Below are positions 25,623-32,802 of a stretch of DNA of 43,910 bases, in pieces (position 1 is the first letter of the stretch; each line of letters starts with the position of its first letter). The DNA is from Bacillota bacterium (GTDB lineage: Bacteria > Bacillota > Sulfobacillia > Sulfobacillales > Sulfobacillaceae): assembly GCA_021797675.1 (NCBI GenBank), contig JAJZZH010000123.1, forward strand, positions 1-43,910. Direction: 5' to 3'. A model generated the notes under the pieces. That model was given only the letters and a program-made list of their open reading frames with translations, was not told the origin of the DNA and ran no database searches. The translations under genes and the position numbers were made by a program.

Positions 25623-25940
25623 CTAGGGCTCCTCATCCAACACGGAGTTCATTTTCGCCACTTGGTGCTCAAAAATTTGGCGCGCCGTCGCCAGAAGCTG
25701 AAAAATCACCGGATCGCGCACGGCATAAAAGACGTTCGTGCCGCTCTTTCGCGTATCCACCAACTGGCGGGCCCGCATCAAGGCGAGCTGCTGGGACACC
25801 GAGGAGGCTTCAATGTCTAACGCCACCTGTAATTCCGTGACCGTCTTTTCCCCAGTGTTGAGGATCTCCAGAATGCGCAAGCGAACCGGATGGCCCAAAG
25901 TTTTAAACAGTTCGGCCTTAAACTCATGCAGAGCAGTCAC
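25623..25940 (-). CDS. ArsR-family transcriptional regulator
   Basis: Small winged-helix regulator, 105 residues, with the ArsR HTH core LFKTLGHPVRLRILEILNTGEKTVTELQVALDIEASSVSQQLALMRARQLVDTRKSGTNVFYAV. It contains no cysteine at all, so it is not an arsenic or classical thiolate sensor. Starts at GTG (GGAGGTG four bases upstream). It is the first gene before the Hyf/Ehr-like cluster in the same direction, which makes it the probable regulator of that cluster and of itself. Signal unknown. Confidence 0.88.
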   Translation of the reverse strand: MTALHEFKAELFKTLGHPVRLRILEILNTGEKTVTELQVALDIEASSVSQQLALMRARQLVDTRKSGTNVFYAVRDPVIFQLLATARQIFEHQVAKMNSVLDEEP

Positions 25941-25966
25941 GGTGCACCTCCGACAATCTTAATTCC

Positions 25967-25997
25967 ATGATACTCGAAGCTTAACATATTTGAAGCT
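25967..25997 (-). promoter_or_regulatory. promoter and direct-repeat operator candidate for arsR-hyf operon
   Basis: On the minus strand TTCAAA (25989-25994) and TATCAT (25967-25972) are 16 bases apart. Overlapping them, AGCTTCAAATAT (25986-25997) and AGCTTCGAGTAT (25970-25981) repeat with 10 of 12 identities and a 16-base period. ArsR proteins usually bind inverted repeats, so the direct arrangement is unusual. Confidence 0.4.
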
Positions 25998-26431
25998 ATT
26001 AATGCAATGGTAATGCCCATTTTGTGGACCGAGTGGGCTGAGATCGGCCGATCAATATGAATCCCGAAGCGCCTTAATCGTGCCGACAGGACGATTTCGC
26101 TGAAGCGCGGTCCACCACGCCCACGACTCGCCGGAGTCCGCCCACGGCCGGTCAGCGGGATTGCCATTCGAGACCGGTCCGCTCGGTAGCGGATGGCCCG
26201 AAATGCACAAACAAGACTATGAGGCTGCACGCCTTTCATGCTTGGCCGTCGCACGAAGCGCCAGCCCATTGCGGGAGTTTCCGCACCGTTCTGAGGGCGC
26301 AGCACTTCACGACGACCCGACGCTCGCTGCAGATGGCACGCAAGCGAGGGCAACCGCTCGAAAAAGTGCTACGGGCAGGGGTGCAAGGTCGCTAGGTGCC
26401 GGAAGACTTCCTTTATTCCGTCGATTGGCAC
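25998..26431. other. intergenic stretch between divergent operons
   Basis: No recognisable gene. A plus-strand frame starting at ATG 26219 (58 codons, ending LEKVLRAGVQGR) has no ribosome binding site and no known relatives. The tail looks vaguely like a decayed coding fragment, but nothing firm can be said. Confidence 0.4.
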
Positions 26432-26460
26432 TTGACAATCAATCGGGTGCGGAGCATACT
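26432..26460 (+). promoter_or_regulatory. sigma-A-type promoter upstream of the second importer operon
   Basis: A perfect TTGACA (26432-26437) is followed after 17 bases by CATACT (26455-26460). It would give a leader of about 330 bases before the binding-protein ATG at 26799. Confidence 0.5.
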
Positions 26461-26534
26461 ACTCTCACGCTAAACGGTATAAAATGGCGCGGCAGCAATC
26501 TAATATGAGAAAATCCAAACGGGCGGGAACGTGC

Positions 26535-26597
26535 GTGACGGAAGCGAGGGGCCACGATAGTGGGGCCCAGACCAACTCGCGGTCGATTGGCCGTCAC
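26535..26597 (+). ncRNA. possible structured leader RNA, unassigned
   Basis: GTGACGG (26535-26541) can pair with CCGTCAC (26591-26597), enclosing two hairpins: CCAC-GATA-GTGG and GACC...GGTC. Together these make a three-way junction in the presumed 5' leader of the second importer operon. It matches no riboswitch consensus that I know. Confidence 0.3.
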
Positions 26598-26798
26598 CGA
26601 TGAGGATACCATGTTGTTCCTAACCCTCCCCAATCGCGCGCCTCCGCCGCCTAGCTTTCGGATCGTGGTGATCGCCTACTAAGGAATGGTATGGCATCGC
26701 GCGGTTTTTCATATGCTTCGTTTTGGACGAATGGTTTTTTCATCTTCCCTCACCTTCCCTCACCTTCCTTCATCCATTGGTTAAGGAGGATATTCCCT

Positions 26799-28469
26799 AT
26801 GAACCAGCGAATCGCAATCGGCCTCGCCGCGAGTGTTTCCCTGGCGTTCGCGCTGGCCGCTGCAATGGCCTCAAATGTGGGCGCAGCGGGGGTGAAAACC
26901 GGCGGCACGCTCTACAGTGCGATGCCGTGGGGCACCATCCCCGACAACTTCAACCCGTTTTTGCCCAGCGGCTCCAATGCGGGTGGCACTTTAAGCGTCA
27001 TTTACGAACCCCTTTTCTATGACAACTCGGTTAATGGGCAGTTGGTGCCGCTGTTGGGCACGGGCTACAAGTGGGAGGACCACAACCTCAAGCTCGTCGT
27101 CACAACGCGCCGCGGCGTCCAGTGGACCGACGGCACGGCATTCACGGCCAAGGATGTAGCCTTCACCTTCAATTATCTGCACCAATATCCGGTTTTAGAC
27201 TTGTCGCGCATCTGGAGCACGGGACTCACTTCCGTCACCGCCACCGGGTCGAATACGGTGGTCTTTACCTTTTCCAAGGCCAATACCCCGGCTTTTCTCT
27301 ACATCGCCGGGCAGGCGGTGGTTCCCGCCCGGCTCTGGAGCAAGGTCAAGAATCCGTCCACCTACACCAACCCCCATCCCGTAGGCACCGGCCCCTTCAC
27401 GCTCCAATCGTTTAACCCTTACGTCGTAAAATACGTCAGGAATCCGCATTACTGGATGGTCGGGCGCCCTTATATCCATGGTCTTGTGATCGAAGCGGTC
27501 AAGTCCAACGACACATCGCTGTTCGATATTCTCAAGCACAACATCCAATTCACGTACACCGCGATCACCGATGTGGCCAAGACCTTCGCCGCCCGCGCTC
27601 CCGCGGTCAATCATTACTGGTGGCCGGTTAATAACACCAACCTTCTCTACATGAACACCCAGGAGGCTCCCTTCAGCAATACGGCCTTTCGCATCGCGAT
27701 CGCCGAGGCCCTCAACACCAAGCTGATCGCCACCCGGGCCTACTATGGTGCCATCGGTCCCGCCAATCCAGCGGCCTTTGTCCCCGCGCAGGCCAAGGCG
27801 TGGTTTAACCCATCGCTCAAAGGTCTGGAGCACCCCTACAGTCCAGCGTTGGCGAAGCAAACGCTGAAAAAGGCCGGATTCAAATGGACCTCCACGGGTC
27901 AATTGGAGAGCGCACGCGGGAATCCGCTCCCTAGTTACCGGATCCTGGTGGGAGCCGGTTGGACCGATTTCATCACCATGGCCCAGGTGGTTTCGAACGA
28001 GTTGCAAGCCATCGGCATCAGCACGACCATCGATCAGGAACCGTGGGGCACCTACGAAAGCAGCTTGCTCACCGGGCGCTACGACATGGCCATTTGCTGG
28101 GGTGCCGGGACCGGCCCTACTCCATACTACGATTATGAACAGAGCCTGGGTTCCCAGTATTCGGCCAAGCAGATCGGTCAAGTGGCGGTGTCGGACTGGT
28201 CGCGGTTCACGCGTCCGGCGATTGACCGAGCGCTTCAGAGCTTCCGACAGACCAGCAACCTTGCCGTCCAAAAGCGCGATATTACCACGGTGGCTCGCAT
28301 CATTCTCCGTCAGGTGCCCTTCGTACCGCTGACCAACCGACCGAATTTCTTCGACTATCAGACCGCCACCTTCGTCGGCTTCCCCAATGCGCAAAATCCC
28401 TATAACGCTGGGGATCCGCCCGACGCTCCGGGCGCGAACCTTATGTACACGAGGGTGCACTTAAAATAG
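26799..28469 (+). CDS. ABC transporter solute-binding protein, family 5 (second copy)
   Basis: Extracytoplasmic receptor of the complete importer that follows, 556 residues from ATG 26799 (AAGGAGG nine bases upstream; an upstream in-frame ATG at 26691 lacks such a site). It has a signal peptide (MNQRIAIGLAASVSLAFALAAAMASNVGAAG) without lipobox cysteine. Family-5 features: GGTLYSAMPWGTIPDNFNPF, TTRRGVQWTDGTAFTAKDVAFTFNYL, and HPVGTGPFTLQSFNPYVVKYVRNPHYW. It is only distantly similar to the binding protein at 11.7 kb. Ligand unknown; the downstream lyase suggests a hydroxy acid, but peptides are equally possible. Confidence 0.9.
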   Translation: MNQRIAIGLAASVSLAFALAAAMASNVGAAGVKTGGTLYSAMPWGTIPDNFNPFLPSGSNAGGTLSVIYEPLFYDNSVNGQLVPLLGTGYKWEDHNLKLVVTTRRGVQWTDGTAFTAKDVAFTFNYLHQYPVLDLSRIWSTGLTSVTATGSNTVVFTFSKANTPAFLYIAGQAVVPARLWSKVKNPSTYTNPHPVGTGPFTLQSFNPYVVKYVRNPHYWMVGRPYIHGLVIEAVKSNDTSLFDILKHNIQFTYTAITDVAKTFAARAPAVNHYWWPVNNTNLLYMNTQEAPFSNTAFRIAIAEALNTKLIATRAYYGAIGPANPAAFVPAQAKAWFNPSLKGLEHPYSPALAKQTLKKAGFKWTSTGQLESARGNPLPSYRILVGAGWTDFITMAQVVSNELQAIGISTTIDQEPWGTYESSLLTGRYDMAICWGAGTGPTPYYDYEQSLGSQYSAKQIGQVAVSDWSRFTRPAIDRALQSFRQTSNLAVQKRDITTVARIILRQVPFVPLTNRPNFFDYQTATFVGFPNAQNPYNAGDPPDAPGANLMYTRVHLK

Positions 28470-28482
28470 GCATCGCCGACGC

Positions 28483-28511
28483 GAGGCAGGGGATCTCTTC
28501 TCCCCTGCCTC
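28483..28511 (+). terminator. stable hairpin between binding protein and permease genes
   Basis: Perfect 11-pair stem (GAGGCAGGGGA/TCCCCTGCCTC) with a 7-base loop, 13 bases after the stop codon. There is no T-run, so it more likely protects the upstream mRNA 3' end or gives partial termination. Confidence 0.6.
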
Positions 28512-28535
28512 CGATCACGAGGGGGAGGGGCTGGA

Positions 28536-29522
28536 GTGCGGTATCTCACGCGGCGCGTTCTCGTGCTGTTACTGACCGGCTGGGCCGCGCTGACCATCAA
28601 TTTCGTCTTACCGCGCCTGATGCCGGGAAACCCGGCCGAAGTCATGTTGGCACGATTTCAGGGCAGACTCAGCCCACGCGCGTTAGCTGCCCTTACCGTC
28701 GAGTTCGGCGTGCATACCCACCAGAGTCTTTTGGCTCAATATGTTGCTTACTGGGGGCACATGCTGACCGGCAACTTCGGGCTGTCGCTAACCTATTACC
28801 CGGCCAGTGTGGCGCAGATGGTCGCCCAGGCATTTCCCTGGACCCTGGGCCTGGTCGGCATCAGCACGCTAATTGCCTTTATCCTGGGAACCGGGATCGG
28901 CATTGCAGCAGCTTGGCGACACGGTTCGCGGCTCGACGGGGTGCTCTTGCCGGTAAGTCTTCTACTCAACAGCATGCCCTATTTCTGGTTTGCCCTCCTT
29001 ATGCTCTACCTTTTCGGATTTGTCCTGGGCTGGTTCCCCGTGGGCGGTGGACTCAATCTGGCGCATCAAGCAGGCGGCTGGGCAGGTCTGGGCGCGATCA
29101 TTTCCCATGCCATATTGCCGGCAGCCACCATCACCATCACCGCGGCGGGCGGCTGGGTACTCACCATGCGCAACAACATGGTCGCCATTTTGGGAGAGGA
29201 CTTTGTGAAATTTGCCCGCGCCAAAGGGTTGCCCGATCGGGTGGTGGAGTTTCGCTATGCCGCCCGTAACGCGATTTTGCCCAATTTCACGGGGTTTGCC
29301 ATGGCCATTGGCTTTGTCGTCGGTGGCGCGCTGCTCACGGAAATTGTCTTTTCCTATCCTGGCCTCGGCTATCTGCTGTACGAAGCGGTGCTCAATCTCG
29401 ACTATCCTTTGATGCAGGCCATCTTTCTCTTTATTTCTTTGGCGGTTTTGGTGGCCAACTTCTTGGCTGACCTCGCCTACATTCTCTTGGACCCGCGAGT
29501 AAGGGCGGTGGGGCGGTCATGA
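28536..29522 (+). CDS. ABC transporter permease, DppB/OppB type (second importer)
   Basis: Membrane subunit of 328 residues. The start is GTG, five bases after GGAGGGG. It opens with RYLTRRVLVLLLTGWAALTINFVLPRLMPGNP and shows about six spans. The EAA coupling loop is ARAKGLPDRVVEFRYAARNAILPNFTG (about 228-255). Its stop overlaps the start of the next permease gene (ATGA), so the two are translationally coupled. Confidence 0.93.
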   Translation: MRYLTRRVLVLLLTGWAALTINFVLPRLMPGNPAEVMLARFQGRLSPRALAALTVEFGVHTHQSLLAQYVAYWGHMLTGNFGLSLTYYPASVAQMVAQAFPWTLGLVGISTLIAFILGTGIGIAAAWRHGSRLDGVLLPVSLLLNSMPYFWFALLMLYLFGFVLGWFPVGGGLNLAHQAGGWAGLGAIISHAILPAATITITAAGGWVLTMRNNMVAILGEDFVKFARAKGLPDRVVEFRYAARNAILPNFTGFAMAIGFVVGGALLTEIVFSYPGLGYLLYEAVLNLDYPLMQAIFLFISLAVLVANFLADLAYILLDPRVRAVGRS

Positions 29523-30352
29523 CGCTGAGAGCTTTTCTCACCAATCGGCGCGCCATGGCCGGAGCGGGCATTCTCGTCTTCTTCGCCCTCCTGGCGGGGC
29601 TGGCGCCCCTGATTGCTCCCTACTCCCCCACCAATATCAACTTCCCGCCGATGCTCGGCCCCAGCGCCGCACATCTTCTGGGAACCACCGCCAACGGACA
29701 GGATGTGCTCTCGCAACTCATCTGGGGCAGCCGCGACACCCTCATCGTAGGACTGGTCACGGCGACGCTGATTAGTGGGATCCAGTTGATCGTGGGCATT
29801 TTCGGCGGTTATGTAGGCGGGTGGATCGACGAGGTGCTGTCGATGCTAACCAACATCTTTCTGGTCATGCCCGGACTTCCGCTCATGATCATCGTCGCCG
29901 CCTACGTCACGGTGAAGGGAACCGTGCCCATTATTTTTGTGATTACGGTTACCGGTTGGGCCTGGGGGGCCCGTGTGCTGCGCTCCCAGACGCTCACCTT
30001 GCGCAGCCAAGCGTTTGTCGAAGCCGCTCAGTTGTCGGGCGAATCGCGATGGCGCATTGTCTTGACCCACATCGTGCCCAACATGGCGGGCATTCTCGTC
30101 GCCAATTTCTTCGGGGCCGCGCTCTACGCCGTGCTCAGCGAGGCGGGCTTGGAATTCTTGGGGCTCGGCAACGTCAATACGGTAACCTGGGGAACCATGT
30201 TGTATTGGGCTGAAAACGACGAGGCTCTGCTGATGGGACTGTGGCAATGGATGGTCTTGCCGGGGGTCTGCATCGCCCTCTTGGGCACCGCCTTCGGCCT
30301 GTTGAATTTCGCCGTGGATGAAGTCGTCAATCCACGGTTAAGGAGAACCTGA
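29519..30352 (+). CDS. ABC transporter permease, DppC/OppC type (second importer)
   Basis: Partner membrane subunit, 277 residues. It starts with TLRAFLTNRRAMAGAGILVFFALLAGLAPLIAPYSPT, followed by LLGTTANGQDVLSQLIWGSRDTLIVG, the DppC signature in a slightly divergent form. The EAA loop is AAQLSGESRWRIVLTHIVPNMAGILV. It is followed one base later by the first ATPase gene. Confidence 0.92.
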   Translation: MTLRAFLTNRRAMAGAGILVFFALLAGLAPLIAPYSPTNINFPPMLGPSAAHLLGTTANGQDVLSQLIWGSRDTLIVGLVTATLISGIQLIVGIFGGYVGGWIDEVLSMLTNIFLVMPGLPLMIIVAAYVTVKGTVPIIFVITVTGWAWGARVLRSQTLTLRSQAFVEAAQLSGESRWRIVLTHIVPNMAGILVANFFGAALYAVLSEAGLEFLGLGNVNTVTWGTMLYWAENDEALLMGLWQWMVLPGVCIALLGTAFGLLNFAVDEVVNPRLRRT

Positions 30353-30353
30353 G

Positions 30354-31340
30354 ATGTCGCTGCTCCTGGAAATCGCCGGACTGACGGTCGGCTACGGCGC
30401 GGGTCCGACCGCCGTGCTGGCGGTGCAAGATGTCGATCTTGCCGTGCACACCGGCGAAGTAGTGGGGATTGCGGGGGAATCCGGTTGCGGCAAGAGCACC
30501 CTCGCCCTCGCCGCCACGGGGCTGTTGGACCCGCCGGGGCGCGTGCTGCAGGGCGGGGTGCGCTATGCTGGCCAAGATTTGCTCCGGCTTCCCCCGGCCG
30601 CGTTGCGCCATGTTCGGCTTAGGCAGATCGCCATGGTATTCCAGGCTTCCATGAACGTGCTCAATCCCGTGCTCAGGATTCGAGACCAGTTCCTGGATGC
30701 GATGCAGGCGCACGGCATAACCTCGCGCCGAGAAGCCGTCGAACGGACCCAGGCCGTATTCGAATTGGTCAAGGTCCCCGCGCGCTTTCTCGATGCCTAT
30801 CCCCATCAATTAAGCGGGGGCATGCGTCAGCGCACCGTGATTGCCCTCTCTTTGGTTCTGGAGCCGCGCCTCATTTTCATGGACGAACCCACCACCGCGC
30901 TCGATGTCGTCGTGCAGCGCGCCATTTTGCAGTCGGTCAACGATTTGCGCGTTCAGCGGGATTTTGCGGTCGTCTTTATCACGCACGACCTCTCGCTGCT
31001 GATCGAAATTGCCGATCGCATCGCGATTATGTACGCGGGATATCTGGTGGAAGAGGCATCCGGCCCGGAGCTTTATCAACAGCCGCTGCATCCATACACC
31101 CAAGCCTTGATGCAGGCATTCCCCCCTCTGGGCGCGGTCCGTAGCCGACTGCAAGGTATACCCGGTCAGCCGCCGGACTTGCGCCAGTTGCCGCCCGGAT
31201 GCCCGTTTGCGGCGCGGTGCGGAAAGGTGCGGCAAGGCACCTGCGATACGGTGCGCCCGGCGATGACCATCGTCACCCCCGGCCATCGCGTCGCCTGCCA
31301 CTTGTATCCAGTTTCCACAGAGGGAGGAAAGCAAGCATGA
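30354..31340 (+). CDS. ABC transporter ATP-binding protein, OppD/DppD type
   Basis: ATPase subunit of 328 residues. Walker A GESGCGKST (about 42-50), ABC signature LSGGMRQR, Walker B LIFMDEPTTALD and the H-loop ITHDLS are all intact. The C-terminal oligopeptide/dipeptide extension has a Cys-containing segment (GCPFAARCGKVRQGTC), which in this family can bind a [4Fe-4S] cluster. It overlaps the second ATPase gene by four bases (ATGA). Confidence 0.95.
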   Translation: MSLLLEIAGLTVGYGAGPTAVLAVQDVDLAVHTGEVVGIAGESGCGKSTLALAATGLLDPPGRVLQGGVRYAGQDLLRLPPAALRHVRLRQIAMVFQASMNVLNPVLRIRDQFLDAMQAHGITSRREAVERTQAVFELVKVPARFLDAYPHQLSGGMRQRTVIALSLVLEPRLIFMDEPTTALDVVVQRAILQSVNDLRVQRDFAVVFITHDLSLLIEIADRIAIMYAGYLVEEASGPELYQQPLHPYTQALMQAFPPLGAVRSRLQGIPGQPPDLRQLPPGCPFAARCGKVRQGTCDTVRPAMTIVTPGHRVACHLYPVSTEGGKQA

Positions 31341-32353
31341 CCGCACCAGTCCAGGCCGCTCCGGAAGGGTCGGCGACGACCGACTCCGCCCTGGTGCTTG
31401 AGGTTCGGGGGCTGAGCAAATCCTTCACCGTCGGCAGCATAGGCCGACGTCGCCGCGTGCGTGCGCTCAACGGGGTGGACCTCCGCCTTGAGCGCGGCGA
31501 AGTGCTGGGGCTCGTCGGCGAATCCGGTTCAGGCAAAACGACCTTCGCCCGGGCCCTCGCTTTCCTGGATTCACCGACGGGAGGCGAAATATGGCTGGAA
31601 GGGGTCCGCCAGCCGCTGCAGCCTACGCCGCGTGACCTCCACCGCTACCGGAGCCGCGTGCAGATGATTTTTCAAGATCCCTACGCCTCCCTGGATCGGT
31701 TGCACACGGTGTACCGAACGCTATCCCAGCCGTTACGCTCATTCCGCATAGCCCCGGCCAGCCAAACGCGGGCGGCCTGCGCCGAATTGCTTGAGTCGGT
31801 CGGATTGGTTCCCGCCACAGATTTTCTTGACCGGTATCCCCACGAGCTTTCCGGCGGACAACGCCAGCGGGTGGGGATCGCCCGGGCATTGGCCGCCCGG
31901 CCGGCCTTGATTTTGGCCGATGAGCCCACGTCTATGCTCGACGTTTCGATCCGACTCACCATCATGAACCTGCTGTTGGACCTTCAGCAAGGACGCGCCC
32001 TATCCTTGATTTTCATCACCCACGACCTGGCCGGGGCGAACTATGTCAGCGACCGCATCGCCATTCTCTACGCCGGTCACCTCTTGGAGATCGGCCCGGC
32101 ATCGGCCTTGATGCATGACCCTTATCACCCTTACACCCAGCTCTTGCGCAAGGCGGCGCCCGACCCGCAGGGCGGGTTTCGCCGTGGCGAGCGATTCGAC
32201 GCCTCGGGAGAGCCCCCTGATCTGACCGAGTTGGCTCCGGGTTGTCCCTTTGTTCCGCGTTGCCCCCAGGCTCGCGCGGCCTGCCATCCGCACTTGCCCG
32301 CCTGGCGGGAGCTAGGCGGGCAGCATCGAGTCCGCTGTGTTTTGTACGACTAA
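31337..32353 (+). CDS. ABC transporter ATP-binding protein, OppF/DppF type
   Basis: Second ATPase subunit, 338 residues from ATG 31337 (GGGAGG ten bases upstream). Walker A GESGSGKTT, signature LSGGQRQR, Walker B LILADEPTSMLD and H-loop ITHDL are intact. The C-terminal extension has GCPFVPRCPQARAAC, the family's cysteine motif. It ends the importer operon; a new promoter lies 63 bases further on. With OppD it could also serve the ATPase-less permeases at 14.4-16.3 kb. Confidence 0.95.
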   Translation: MTAPVQAAPEGSATTDSALVLEVRGLSKSFTVGSIGRRRRVRALNGVDLRLERGEVLGLVGESGSGKTTFARALAFLDSPTGGEIWLEGVRQPLQPTPRDLHRYRSRVQMIFQDPYASLDRLHTVYRTLSQPLRSFRIAPASQTRAACAELLESVGLVPATDFLDRYPHELSGGQRQRVGIARALAARPALILADEPTSMLDVSIRLTIMNLLLDLQQGRALSLIFITHDLAGANYVSDRIAILYAGHLLEIGPASALMHDPYHPYTQLLRKAAPDPQGGFRRGERFDASGEPPDLTELAPGCPFVPRCPQARAACHPHLPAWRELGGQHRVRCVLYD

Positions 32354-32415
32354 ATCCACGGGTCACCCCGCGGCATGCACTCGGCTGGTCGCGGCATCGC
32401 CGTCCCGGATGAGCG

Positions 32416-32444
32416 TTGACAACTTTGCCCACATTCGGCATAGT
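32416..32444 (+). promoter_or_regulatory. sigma-A-type promoter of the lyase operon
   Basis: Perfect TTGACA (32416-32421), 17-base spacer, CATAGT (32439-32444). The predicted start point (about 32451) falls in the inverted repeat described next, so this promoter is placed for repression. Confidence 0.65.
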
Positions 32445-32473
32445 GATCAGGGTGGTATGACCACCGATCACTA
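32441..32473 (+). promoter_or_regulatory. extended palindromic operator with TGGTATGACCA core
   Basis: TAGTGATC (32441-32448) and GATCACTA (32466-32473) flank GGTGGT-ATG-ACCACC (32451-32465), with two extra bases in the left arm. The core TGGTATGACCA (32453-32463) equals that at 16556-16566 and fits the FadR-type GntR pattern. It overlaps the -10 and start point of the lyase promoter. Confidence 0.7.
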
Positions 32474-32511
32474 GGCAAAGCTCCGACCAATACAAGACGG
32501 GAGGAATCAAG

Positions 32512-32802
32512 ATGGCGCATGGCTTTTTGGTTCATGACGCCGAAGACCACGTGGGGGTAGCGGTTCGCGATCTCAAGGCCCAAGAACGCGTCTCGGGCGT
32601 CTATTTGCTGTCAGGTAAACACGTCGAAATCACCACCATCGAGGACATTCCCCTCGGCCACAAGGTGGCCCTCACGGATATCGAAGTCGGCGATGGGCTC
32701 AGAAAATATGGGGAAGTCATTGGCACCGTAATCCGGCCCATTCGAACCGGGGCGCACGTCCATGTGCATAACGTCAAAAGTGTAAGGTGGGGATCGATAT
32801 GA
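32512..32802 (+). CDS. UxaA-family lyase small subunit, SAF domain (SuyA-like)
   Basis: Small subunit of a two-part lyase/dehydratase, 96 residues, one SAF domain. It reads [19 protein letters not shown]..., then [24 protein letters not shown] and [12 protein letters not shown], the layout of SuyA, the alpha subunit of (R)-sulfolactate sulfo-lyase, and of the N-terminal part of altronate/galactarate dehydratases. ATG 32512 follows GGGAGG closely enough (seven bases). Stop and start overlap with the large subunit (ATGA). SuyA assignment is by recalled similarity and needs a search. Confidence 0.75.
   Translation: MAHGFLVHDAEDHVGVAVRDLKAQERVSGVYLLSGKHVEITTIEDIPLGHKVALTDIEVGDGLRKYGEVIGTVIRPIRTGAHVHVHNVKSVRWGSI

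Noticed and set aside
26747-26775. Short repeated CTTCCCTCAC units
   Set aside because: Two or three imperfect pyrimidine-rich copies just before a ribosome binding site; too short and simple to call a repeat element.
27195-28460. 421-codon minus-strand open frame
   Set aside because: Antisense to the second solute-binding protein gene; Arg/Gly/His-rich product without motifs or ribosome binding site.
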